Positions 7,657 through 13,287 of a DNA stretch of 35,893 nucleotides are shown piece by piece. Origin of the DNA: JBBUAX01 sp964409535 (GTDB lineage Bacteria > Patescibacteriota > Minisyncoccia > UBA6257 > 2-01-FULL-56-20). Every line of letters begins with the position of its first letter. Position 1 is the stretch's first letter. The notes beneath the pieces are model-generated. The model did not search any database. It saw only the letters and a list, made by a program, of their open reading frames with translations, and was not told the DNA's origin. The stretch covers positions 1-35,893 of the forward strand of contig CAYPDQ010000008.1 of the NCBI GenBank assembly GCA_964409535.1, given 5' to 3'. Made by a program: the position numbers and the translations under genes.

Positions 7657-8028
7657 CTATTGCAACTCCGCAGTGCCGCCAGCAGCTTCCAACTTTTTCT
7701 TCAATTCTTCCGCCTCTTCCTTCTTCAATCCTTCTTTCACCATCTTGGGAGCACCGTCAGCGATATCCTTGGCTTCTTTGAGACCCAGACCAGTCGCCTC
7801 CCGGACGACCTTGATGACGTTTATCTTCTGCTCGCCTGCGGATTTGAGGAAGACATTCCAACTGGTCTTCTCCTCCGCCGCAGCGGCGCCCGCGCCGTTT
7901 GCCGCAACCGCAACCGGGGCGACGGCGGAGATGCCGAACTTCTCCTCCAGGGCCTTGACCAGCTCCGCCAATTCCAGGGCGGTGAGTTTCTCTATTTCAG
8001 AGATGATTTTCTCGAATTTTTCGCTCAT
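7657..8028 (-). CDS. rplL: 50S ribosomal protein bL12 (L7/L12)
   Basis: 123 residues, typical length. N-terminal dimerisation domain (about 1-35, ELAELVKALEEKFGI), Ala/Gly-rich hinge (about 38-52), then the C-terminal factor-binding domain with KINVIKVVREATGLGLKEAKDIADGAP. It forms the stalk that recruits EF-Tu and EF-G. It lies nine bases after rplJ in the usual rplJ-rplL order and is followed by a strong terminator. No Shine-Dalgarno sequence precedes its ATG. Confidence 0.97.
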   Translation of the reverse strand: MSEKFEKIISEIEKLTALELAELVKALEEKFGISAVAPVAVAANGAGAAAAEEKTSWNVFLKSAGEQKINVIKVVREATGLGLKEAKDIADGAPKMVKEGLKKEEAEELKKKLEAAGGTAELQ

Positions 8029-8037
8029 GTTTTCGCT

Positions 8038-8544
8038 TTATTGTTTCGACTTTTGATCCAACACGTACAGGAAGGAACGGATGGGCGCGGCAAGCATACC
8101 CAAGAGCTGCGCCAAAAGCACCTCCCGCGGCGGCAGCTGTCCGATGAATACGGCCTGTTCCGCCAGAATGAACTCTTTCTTACCCAGGTCGTAGCCGCCC
8201 ACCATTTTGGCGCCGGCCGCTTCCACTTTCTTGTCTTTCTCCAAACCTGCGAAAAAGCGGTAAACCGAACCAGCCGCTTCTTCCAAATTGGAAGCGAAAA
8301 CGGTGCCCATCGGGGCTTTCACATCGCCAACCGGCAATTCTAAGTTCTTCTCCTTAAAGAGAAGCCCCAAAAGCCGCTTTTTGATGACGAGCATCGGACT
8401 CCCGGCTTTTTTCAACTCCTGGCGCAACCTCCGCAAATCCGCGGTCTTGACTTTGCCGAAATCGACGAGAAGCACCGCTTGGCTTTTCTCCAAAAGCTCC
8501 CGACCCTTATCTAATTCTTCCTGTTTCTGAGATTTGGTCTTCAT
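8038..8544 (-). CDS. rplJ: 50S ribosomal protein uL10
   Basis: About 168 residues from ATG 8544. The N-terminal globular domain shows AVLLVDFGKVKTADLRRLRQ and VIKKRLLGLLF (rRNA and L11 contacts); the C-terminal helix (REVLLAQLLGMLAAPIRSFLYVLD) is the bL12 dimer platform. The frame stays open 129 bases upstream, but that sequence belongs to the structured leader, and the family N-terminus fits MKTKSQKQEELDK. AAAGGA lies about 12 bases before the ATG, one of the few Shine-Dalgarno-like sites among the ribosomal genes here. rplK and rplA are not adjacent. Confidence 0.94.
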   Translation of the reverse strand: MKTKSQKQEELDKGRELLEKSQAVLLVDFGKVKTADLRRLRQELKKAGSPMLVIKKRLLGLLFKEKNLELPVGDVKAPMGTVFASNLEEAAGSVYRFFAGLEKDKKVEAAGAKMVGGYDLGKKEFILAEQAVFIGQLPPREVLLAQLLGMLAAPIRSFLYVLDQKSKQ

Positions 8545-8570
8545 GCGATTTTGATCCTTTCGACCTTTGC

Positions 8571-8603
8571 CGATTTTGCTAACCGCAAGGTTTCGCAAAA
8601 TCG
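8571..8603 (-). promoter_or_regulatory. Hairpin just upstream of rplJ
   Basis: CGATTTTGC (8571-8579) pairs perfectly with GCAAAATCG (8595-8603); inside, AACC and GGTT add four more pairs. It lies 27 bases before the rplJ start in the leader transcript, close enough to affect ribosome access. No U tract, so it is not a terminator. Confidence 0.6.
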
Positions 8604-8646
8604 AGCACCCCGCCGTAGGCGTGGGTAGCCCGTCCCAAAACGACAA

Positions 8647-8665
8647 ATCGCCCATCCCGGGCGAT
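8647..8665 (-). terminator. Candidate attenuator in the rplJ leader
   Basis: ATCGCCC-GGGAT-GGGCGAT on the minus strand, followed by TTGTCGTTTT. The stem is strong and the U tract interrupted. It sits between the L10 leader and rplJ, where an L10-controlled terminator would be expected. Confidence 0.45.
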
Positions 8666-8680
8666 AAAAGCAAGCGTAAA

Positions 8681-8760
8681 GCTCACTTCCTCGGAGGGTC
8701 TTACATCGGCTCGCCGTAGCTTTACGCGTAGGCGGCTCTTGCCCTCTGTCTTCGGAACGT
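8681..8760 (-). ncRNA. L10 leader (ribosomal protein L10-binding mRNA element)
   Basis: The minus strand contains CCGAAGACAGAGGGC near its 5' end and GACCCTCCGAGGAAGTGAGC near its 3' end. AGGG pairs with CCCT, and the unpaired GAAGACAG and CCGAGGAA parts match the conserved asymmetric internal-loop/kink-turn form of L10 leaders, where L10(L12) complexes bind to repress their own operon. It starts a few bases after the predicted transcription start of the rplJ promoter and precedes rplJ-rplL, as in other bacteria. Confidence 0.75.
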
Positions 8761-8766
8761 ATGCCC

Positions 8767-8795
8767 AGATTACCTCGGTCAGACGACATTGTCAA
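8767..8795 (-). promoter_or_regulatory. Promoter of the rplJ-rplL operon
   Basis: -35 TTGACA (8795-8790), 17-base spacer, -10 TAATCT (8772-8767) on the minus strand. It is back-to-back with the promoter of the HAD gene and starts the L10 leader transcript. Confidence 0.7.
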
Positions 8796-8800
8796 TTCCT

Positions 8801-8809
8801 TGCTATAAT
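8801..8809 (+). promoter_or_regulatory. Extended -10 promoter of the HAD gene, leaderless
   Basis: TGCTATAAT (extended -10 with perfect TATAAT) ends six bases before ATG 8816. The transcript should begin at the start codon. No convincing -35 is found. Confidence 0.6.
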
Positions 8810-8815
8810 TCGGGA

Positions 8816-9409
8816 ATGATAAAGGCGGTTCTCCTGGACGCAGACGGAGTGGTCATCGCCCCTCACCCACGCTTCAGCGACCGGTTAGAGAAAGAGTTCG
8901 GAGTACCCCGGGAAAAGATCGCAGCCTTTTTCGGCGGCCCATTCCAAGAATGCAAAGTCGGCAGGGCGAATCTCAAAGAAGAGTTGGCCAAAATCCTGCC
9001 GGAGTGGGGTTTGAACACTATGCCGGACGAACTTATGCGAATCTGGTTTGCGGGAGAGAACGCCCTGAACGAGGACGTTTTGAGCGTCATAGACGAGCTG
9101 CATACCAAGAACATAAAATGCTATCTCGCTTCCGATAACGAGAAGTATCGCGCGGAGTACATAATGAGGAAGACGGGGCTGAATGGAAAACTGGATGGGG
9201 CGTTCTTTTCTTGTAACCTTGGTGCAACCAAGTCCGATCCGGAATTTTATCGGAAAGTATTGGAAGAGTTGGAAATATCGCCCGGCGAACTGATGTTCTG
9301 GGACGATGACCAGAAAAACGTGGATGCCGGGAAAACGGCAGACATAGACGCGCGGTTCTACGAGAGCGCGGATGCGCTTTTGGAAGTGGTTAGGTTTTTA
9401 ACCGGATGA
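8816..9409 (+). CDS. HAD-superfamily hydrolase
   Basis: 197 residues with all four HAD motifs: motif I LLDADGVV (nucleophile Asp8, acid Asp10), motif II LASDN with the conserved Ser, motif III Lys in TKSDPEFY, and motif IV FWDDDQKN. The helical insertion after motif I marks a subfamily I cap. These are mostly phosphatases of small phosphorylated metabolites; the substrate is unknown. The frame extends nine codons upstream, but that part covers the promoter, and MIKAVLLDADG is the family start. It is a single-gene transcript divergent from rplJ. Confidence 0.85.
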   Translation: MIKAVLLDADGVVIAPHPRFSDRLEKEFGVPREKIAAFFGGPFQECKVGRANLKEELAKILPEWGLNTMPDELMRIWFAGENALNEDVLSVIDELHTKNIKCYLASDNEKYRAEYIMRKTGLNGKLDGAFFSCNLGATKSDPEFYRKVLEELEISPGELMFWDDDQKNVDAGKTADIDARFYESADALLEVVRFLTG

Positions 9410-9418
9410 AATAAACTT

Positions 9419-9446
9419 GGCCTGGTGCGACGCATCACACCAGGCC
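9419..9446. terminator. Possible bidirectional terminator hairpin
   Basis: GGCCTGGTG (9419-9427) and CACCAGGCC (9438-9446) form a perfect 9-bp stem with a 10-base loop between the convergent HAD and KGG genes. The minus strand is followed by AAGTTTATTTC, a weak U tract. Confidence 0.5.
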
Positions 9447-9478
9447 GTTCAAGCACACACCCCTCTGCCTCTGCCCGC

Positions 9479-9676
9479 CTAATCGTTCACGCAGCACGGG
9501 AGTCGTCCGCGGCCGCCACGGCTGGCCTTGCCGCCCAGCCGTCCCGCCTCGCGTGCCTCCTCTCGCGTCCACTCATGGGCGGTACCCTTCCGGTGAGCGG
9601 CTTTGCCGCCCTTGCTTGCGATCTCCCGCTGCTTCTCCGGGGGCATGGAAGCGAACCCCCTGTTCTCTTTCGACAT
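9479..9676 (-). CDS. KGG-motif stress protein
   Basis: About 65 residues from ATG 9676. Strongly hydrophilic, with KGG-type repeats: REIASKGGKAAHRKG and REAGRLGGKASRGG, each after a charged helix, and the MPPEKQREIASKGG block typical of KGG (GsiB-like) general stress proteins, thought to be disordered and protective. An earlier in-frame ATG (9706) is less likely because GGAGG lies six bases before ATG 9676. It has its own promoter, unlike most neighbours. Confidence 0.85.
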   Translation of the reverse strand: MSKENRGFASMPPEKQREIASKGGKAAHRKGTAHEWTREEAREAGRLGGKASRGGRGRLPCCVND

Positions 9677-9730
9677 CGCATCCTCCAACGGAATTCGGAA
9701 AGCCAAAAGCAGCTTCCCGAAACTACGCTA

Positions 9731-9759
9731 AATTAAGACGAAATTCAAATAAAAGTCAA
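9731..9759 (-). promoter_or_regulatory. Promoter of the KGG gene
   Basis: -35 TTGACT (9759-9754), 17-base spacer, -10 TTAATT (9736-9731) on the minus strand, beginning directly after the tRNA-Trp 3' end. Confidence 0.6.
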
Positions 9760-9762
9760 TGG

Positions 9763-9836
9763 TGGCGGGAGCTGAGGGAATCGGACCCCCGATTGGCGTT
9801 TTGGAGACGCCCGTTATACCACTTAACTAAGCTCCC
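9763..9836 (-). tRNA. tRNA-Trp (anticodon CCA)
   Basis: Acceptor GGGAGCT/AGCTCCC, anticodon stem GGCGT/ACGCC with loop CTCCAAA (anticodon CCA), T arm GGGGG/CCCTC with one G-U pair, discriminator G and an encoded CCA. A second CCA follows directly (9762-9760). The first base is the last base of the rpmG stop codon. Confidence 0.95.
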
Positions 9837-10015
9837 TATTTCCCCCCTATTTTAACCTCTTTATGCGAAGTATGCTTGCGGCACCAAGCGCAGAACTTTT
9901 TGAGCTCGATCTTGCGCTCCACCTTTTTCTTGTTCTTTTTGGTGTAGTAATTCCGGCGTTTGCAGACGTCGCAGCGCAGACCGATCAGATTTTCCGAACG
10001 CTTAACCTTGGCCAT
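9836..10015 (-). CDS. rpmG: 50S ribosomal protein bL33
   Basis: 59 residues from ATG 10015, the usual size. Four cysteines in two pairs (CDVC and CAWC) give the zinc-binding form. The start MAKVKRSENLIGLRC fits the family; the frame extends 16 codons upstream, but the promoter lies there. The stop codon TAG shares its G with the 5' end of tRNA-Trp; rpmG next to tRNA-Trp is an old bacterial arrangement, but secE and nusG are missing here. Confidence 0.94.
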   Translation of the reverse strand: MAKVKRSENLIGLRCDVCKRRNYYTKKNKKKVERKIELKKFCAWCRKHTSHKEVKIGGK

Positions 10016-10025
10016 ACGGGGTAGA

Positions 10026-10054
10026 AATATACATAATTTGCAGTTGTTTGTAAA
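10026..10054 (-). promoter_or_regulatory. Promoter of rpmG and tRNA-Trp
   Basis: -35 TTTACA (10054-10049), 17-base spacer, TG-extended -10 TATATT (10031-10026) on the minus strand. The -10 ends 10 bases before the rpmG ATG, so the leader would be only about 3-4 bases. Confidence 0.65.
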
Positions 10055-10055
10055 T

Positions 10056-10081
10056 CCCCGCACCTATACATAGGTGAGGGG
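10056..10081 (-). terminator. Possible terminator after tRNA-Thr(GGT)
   Basis: CCCC-CACCTAT and ATAGGTG-GGGG form a stem with one internal mismatch, followed on the minus strand by ATTTAC. It ends at the -35 of the rpmG promoter. The U tract is poor. Confidence 0.4.
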
Positions 10082-10091
10082 ACAAATCTTG

Positions 10092-10163
10092 AGCCGACGG
10101 CCGGACTTGAACCGGCGACCTACTCCTTACCATGGAGTTGCTCTACCACTGAGCTACGTCGGC
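10092..10163 (-). tRNA. tRNA-Thr (anticodon GGT)
   Basis: Acceptor GCCGACG/CGTCGGC, D arm GCTC/GAGC, anticodon stem ACTCC/GGAGT with loop ATGGTAA (anticodon GGT), T arm GCCGG/CCGGC, discriminator T. CCA is not encoded (the sequence reads CAAGA), unlike the three other tRNAs here. Confidence 0.94.
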
Positions 10164-10197
10164 AGCCCCCTAAAACTACATTCCTTCAAGACATTTT

Positions 10198-10809
10198 TCA
10201 AGCTTGCCCTATCACCTGTATCCAATTGGTCTTCCCCGACGCCACCACATTCTCATACAAAATCTTCATCCCCGCATCTTGGAAATACCTTTTCAGCTCA
10301 TCCAGAGCGAAATAGCTGAAAAATCTGGAGTACTCATAGCCGTAATCGCTCTCGGTTACTACTTCTTCTTCCTTGCCTCCGGGCCGGATTTCTTTTACGG
10401 CAACGTACAAGTATCCGCTTGGCCGCAACTTGTCTTTCAGTTCCTTCAAAACCTTAGGAACATCTCTCTTGGATATATGGAGCAAAACTGCTTGGGCAAG
10501 GATGCCGTCGAAAGATTGCTGTAATCCGCTCAAATCGTTGACGTCCATGGCTAAAAATCGGCCGGCGGGAACTTTCTTCTGGGCAAGCTCAACCATGTTT
10601 TCCGCAAAATCCATGCCGGTCACCTGCAAGCCTTTGCCGATCAGATATTTTGACTTAGTTCCGGCGCCGCAACCGACGTCCAAAACCGAGGCGCCAGGTT
10701 TCAAATACGAAATGAACCGGTCGGTTCCTTCTATCCACCACGTGTCCCGGGCGTGGTCTTCGTCCCAGCTTTCTGCGATCTTGTTATAAGTTGCCTTGAG
10801 GTCGTCCAT
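10198..10809 (-). CDS. Class I SAM-dependent methyltransferase
   Basis: About 203 residues from ATG 10809; a GTG 36 bases upstream (10845) is an alternative start. Motif I is SVLDVGCGAGTKSKYL, the acidic end of strand 2 is GMDFAENM, and LRPSGYLYVAVKE is the motif III region. The fold is that of small-molecule methyltransferases (UbiE/type 11 group); the substrate is not evident. It stands alone, 34 bases upstream of tRNA-Thr(GGT) and downstream of a large palindrome, in a segment that looks accessory. Confidence 0.85.
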   Translation of the reverse strand: MDDLKATYNKIAESWDEDHARDTWWIEGTDRFISYLKPGASVLDVGCGAGTKSKYLIGKGLQVTGMDFAENMVELAQKKVPAGRFLAMDVNDLSGLQQSFDGILAQAVLLHISKRDVPKVLKELKDKLRPSGYLYVAVKEIRPGGKEEEVVTESDYGYEYSRFFSYFALDELKRYFQDAGMKILYENVVASGKTNWIQVIGQA

Positions 10810-10872
10810 AGATTTGAGTATCTTTACAACTCTGCTCGAACTCACTTTATCAAAAATTCCTGACTTGCGGAA

Positions 10873-11013
10873 GCCCGCCGCCGCTCGCTAACGCTCGCCA
10901 CACCAAAGAAAAGTTTTGTCTGCTTTTCTGATTTGCGCGCGACCAATTTTTTCTTCTAAAAGGAAAACAAAACTTTTCTTTGGTGTTCTGCTCTGAACGA
11001 GCAGGCGGCGGGG
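10873..11013. repeat. Large imperfect palindrome
   Basis: Nested inverted repeats: outer arms CCCGCCGCC (10874-10882) and GGCGGCGGG (11004-11012); inner arms of 20 perfectly matched bases, ACACCAAAGAAAAGTTTTGT (10900-10919) and its complement (10967-10986). The centre is about 47 bases with no clear gene. The size and structure resemble a miniature inverted-repeat element. The rest of the 10846-11171 gap holds the hairpin and terminator listed next. Confidence 0.75.
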
Positions 11014-11029
11014 CTACTCAATTTTGCTC

Positions 11030-11076
11030 GGACGGCTCGGCATTCCTCCCCCCAACCCCCTCCTGCCGAGCCGTCC
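11030..11076 (-). other. 13-bp hairpin with a G-rich loop
   Basis: GGACGGCTCGGCA (11030-11042) and TGCCGAGCCGTCC (11064-11076) pair perfectly. The 21-base loop is almost all pyrimidine on + and reads GGAGGGGGTTGGGGGGAGG on the minus strand, able in principle to form a G-quadruplex. No U tract follows on either strand. Confidence 0.7.
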
Positions 11077-11090
11077 TCGTCTTTGGTTTT

Positions 11091-11134
11091 CAAAAAGAAA
11101 AGGCGGCGAACAAACGCTTGGGTTTGTCGCCGCC
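11091..11134 (-). terminator. Rho-independent terminator after the ABC-F gene
   Basis: On the minus strand GGCGGCGA-CAAAC pairs with GTTTG-TCGCCGCC (one bulged base), followed by TTTTCTTTTTG. It lies about 40 bases after the ABC-F stop. Confidence 0.85.
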
Positions 11135-11171
11135 TTAGGTTGTGAGGTTGGCTCGCATGGTGGTCAGCTCC

Positions 11172-12815
11172 TTAGATCATGCTGATCAAACGCTTTGCTT
11201 GCCGCTCGGCGTTTGCCGCATATTCTTCAAAACTTTCCTGCCGCGAGAGCTTACCCTCAGAAAGAACGTAGGTGTCGGTTGGATGGAACTTCTCCAGGAA
11301 GCGCCGGTCGTGCGAGACAAGCACGATGGTGCCTTCGTAGTGAGCCACCGCTTCCTCAAGAGCTTCGAGCGCCTCAAGGTCGAGATGGTTGGTCGGCTCG
11401 TCCAAGATGAGCGCGTTTGCCGAAAGCGCGGAGAATAAAGCGAACAAGAGTCGAGCCCTTCCGCCTGGCGAAAGAGCCGAGATCGGCTTGTCGATTTCCG
11501 CCGCCTTGAACCCGAACTTTACGGAAAGCGCGTACGCTTCTTGGACTTGGATACCAGCCCGCCGCATGAGAAAGTCCTTGATGCTTTCTTCGCGCGGAAG
11601 GTTATCATGTTCCTGGGTCAGGTTGCCGATCACGAGCGCGTTGCCGCGGCTGACCTTGCCTTCAAGCGCTGGTAGTTCGCCGCTCAAGGTTCGCAAGAGC
11701 GTCGTCTTGCCGGTGCCATTCAAACCCAGAATCACTGCTCGGCTGCCGTACGGAATGGAAAGCGAAACCGGACCGACTTTGAAACCGTCGTCGGCGTATC
11801 CCGCCACCACGTCCGTGAGAGTAATGTCTCGCGTCCCTTCCGGCTTGGTTGGCCGGAGGTGAATACGAAACACATCTCGCTCTACCGGCTTTTCCACGAC
11901 CTCCATCTGCTCGATACGCTTCTCGATTGCCTTGGCCTGCTTGCCGGATTTGCCTGCCCGATCACGCTTGAAACCCCGAAGAAACTTGTCGTTGTCGGTG
12001 CCCATGTAGCGCGAACCGGAAAGTGCTTCTTGCTTCTTCTTCCTGGCCTGCTCCTCAAGTCGCTTGATCTCCTCCTGCTGGGCTTCGTGTTCGCGCCACT
12101 GTCTTGCTAGTTCTTTCTCTTTTCTCACCAGATAATCGGAGTACCTGCCGCTCGTGATATTGAGCGTCCGATTGTGCCAGTCGATCTCGAAAATCTTCCG
12201 CACAATCCGGTCGAGGAAGAGACGGTCATGGGAGACAATGATGCAAGCCGCGTCGCTTCGCATAAGAAAATCTTCCAGCCAGATGAGGGCCGGTAGGTCA
12301 AGGTTGTTCGTCGGCTCATCAAGAAGTAAAATGTCCGGGTCAGACAGAAGCACGCCCGCTATGAACACCTTGCTCTTTTGGCCGGACGAAAGCGAGTTGA
12401 TGGGTCGGTCGCTTGAGATGTCGGAGAGACCAAAGCCAGCGAGCATCACGTCCAACCGATGGTAGAACGTGTAGCCATTCCGACGCTCATACTCAGCCAT
12501 CGCCTCTTCCGATTTCTCCATCCGTTCTTCTAGTTCGGCCATGCCAGAAAGCCGCCGCGCGTAGTCGCGAATGGTTTCGTCGGAGACCAGGCTCGTGTCC
12601 TGCGGCATGTAACCGATGACCGCACCATTTCTCACCGTCACATCGCCGGAGTCCGGCTCAACGAGGCCTGCAAGAATTTTGAGCAACGTCGTCTTGCCAG
12701 TGCCGTTGTAGCCGATGAGTCCAGCTTTTTGGCCTCGTTCCAGTGAAAACGAGATGTCGTCGAGTACGGCGATGGTTCCGTACGCCTTGTGAATTTTGTC
12801 TGCTTTGATTTCCAT
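11172..12815 (-). CDS. ABC-F family ATPase (duplicated ABC domains)
   Basis: 547 residues, two ABC cassettes and no membrane segments. Cassette 1: Walker A GYNGTGKTT (about 35-43), signature LSSGQ, Walker B LLLDEPTNNLDL. A charged helical linker (about 235-330) follows. Cassette 2: GLNGTGKTT, signature LSPGG, LILDEPTNHLDL. ABC-F proteins act on the ribosome as translation factors (EttA type) or protect it from antibiotics; which applies cannot be told. AAGGAGG nine bases before the ATG is a strong Shine-Dalgarno site, rare in this window. The gene has its own terminator and sits between two tRNA-Thr genes next to a recombinase remnant, so acquisition is possible. Confidence 0.9.
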   Translation of the reverse strand: MEIKADKIHKAYGTIAVLDDISFSLERGQKAGLIGYNGTGKTTLLKILAGLVEPDSGDVTVRNGAVIGYMPQDTSLVSDETIRDYARRLSGMAELEERMEKSEEAMAEYERRNGYTFYHRLDVMLAGFGLSDISSDRPINSLSSGQKSKVFIAGVLLSDPDILLLDEPTNNLDLPALIWLEDFLMRSDAACIIVSHDRLFLDRIVRKIFEIDWHNRTLNITSGRYSDYLVRKEKELARQWREHEAQQEEIKRLEEQARKKKQEALSGSRYMGTDNDKFLRGFKRDRAGKSGKQAKAIEKRIEQMEVVEKPVERDVFRIHLRPTKPEGTRDITLTDVVAGYADDGFKVGPVSLSIPYGSRAVILGLNGTGKTTLLRTLSGELPALEGKVSRGNALVIGNLTQEHDNLPREESIKDFLMRRAGIQVQEAYALSVKFGFKAAEIDKPISALSPGGRARLLFALFSALSANALILDEPTNHLDLEALEALEEAVAHYEGTIVLVSHDRRFLEKFHPTDTYVLSEGKLSRQESFEEYAANAERQAKRLISMI

Positions 12816-12961
12816 GGATGATTCCTCCTTATTTTATCCCGGATTTCTCATCCAGGAAACGTTGTCAAAGTACCGTTCCCTGCAAAAGCAGAAACATTGG
12901 CTCGAACCGATGACGGAATGGATAAAAGTCGCAGGAAATCTGGAGAAAATTGCATTGGATA

Positions 12962-12986
12962 GCAACCTTTTTGCTAAAAAGGTTGC
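12962..12986. repeat. 11-bp perfect inverted repeat
   Basis: GCAACCTTTTT (12962-12972) and AAAAAGGTTGC (12976-12986) with a 3-base loop. It lies within the presumed recombinase remnant and encodes NLFAKKVA in frame, so the palindrome may be accidental. Confidence 0.5.
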
Positions 12987-13080
12987 CGCCAAAGAAATCT
13001 TTGGCTCGAACCTCGTCTTGGCCAACCGCGAGGCGCGCCTGCGCGCGCCGAGCGGAGAGGATTTGTCGGGGGAAAACCAA

Positions 13081-13103
13081 TGGGCGGCACTGCGTGCCGC
13101 CCA
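13081..13103 (-). terminator. Possible terminator after tRNA-Thr(TGT)
   Basis: GGGCGGCA-CTGCG-TGCCGCCC, closed by an outer T-A pair, about 36 bases after the tRNA 3' end on the minus strand. It is followed by TTGGTTTTCC, a weak U tract. Confidence 0.4.
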
Positions 13104-13138
13104 CCGATTCGTTGGTCAAAAACCGAAACTTACAATCT

Positions 13139-13214
13139 TGGAGCCACCCGTCGGAGTTGAACCGACAACCTGCCGCTTACAAAGCGGCTGCTCTGCCAAT
13201 TGAGCTAGGGTGGC
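13139..13214 (-). tRNA. tRNA-Thr (anticodon TGT)
   Basis: Acceptor GCCACCC/GGGTGGC, D arm GCTC/GAGC, anticodon stem GCCGC/GCGGC with loop TTTGTAA (anticodon TGT), T arm GTCGG/CCGAC, discriminator T and an encoded CCA. Confidence 0.95.
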
Positions 13215-13287
13215 AAAACCGCTATAACACGATACCCGAAATTGCCCTGGCCGGTCAAAAGGGATAAAATTGAGCCGAAATTTCCCG

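Larger units (their letters stand above)
12844..13130 (+). pseudogene. Probable C-terminal remnant of a serine recombinase
   Basis: An open frame on + between the ABC-F start and tRNA-Thr encodes about 95 residues without a plausible start. It contains NLEKIALDSNLFAKK and AAKEIFGSNLVLANREARL, then a short WAALRAA stretch. This order (helical segment, GSNL-L-xx-R, WxxLRAA) resembles, from memory, the extreme C-terminus of large serine recombinases in Patescibacteria. No catalytic domain is present because the upstream sequence is the ABC-F gene on the other strand. The frame then runs antisense through the tRNA, which is not coding. If not a remnant, it is a chance open frame in a 320-base gap. 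Confidence 0.45.

Noticed and set aside
9425..9736. + strand open frame opposite the KGG gene
   Set aside because: Antisense to a gene with its own promoter, Shine-Dalgarno site and clear motif content.
10873..11076. Replication origin
   Set aside because: No DnaA-box cluster or dnaA/dnaN neighbourhood; the palindromes alone do not support an origin.
13131..13203. Peptide EPPVGVEPTTC at the end of the recombinase remnant frame
   Set aside because: This is the familiar antisense translation of a tRNA gene (here tRNA-Thr), not protein sequence.
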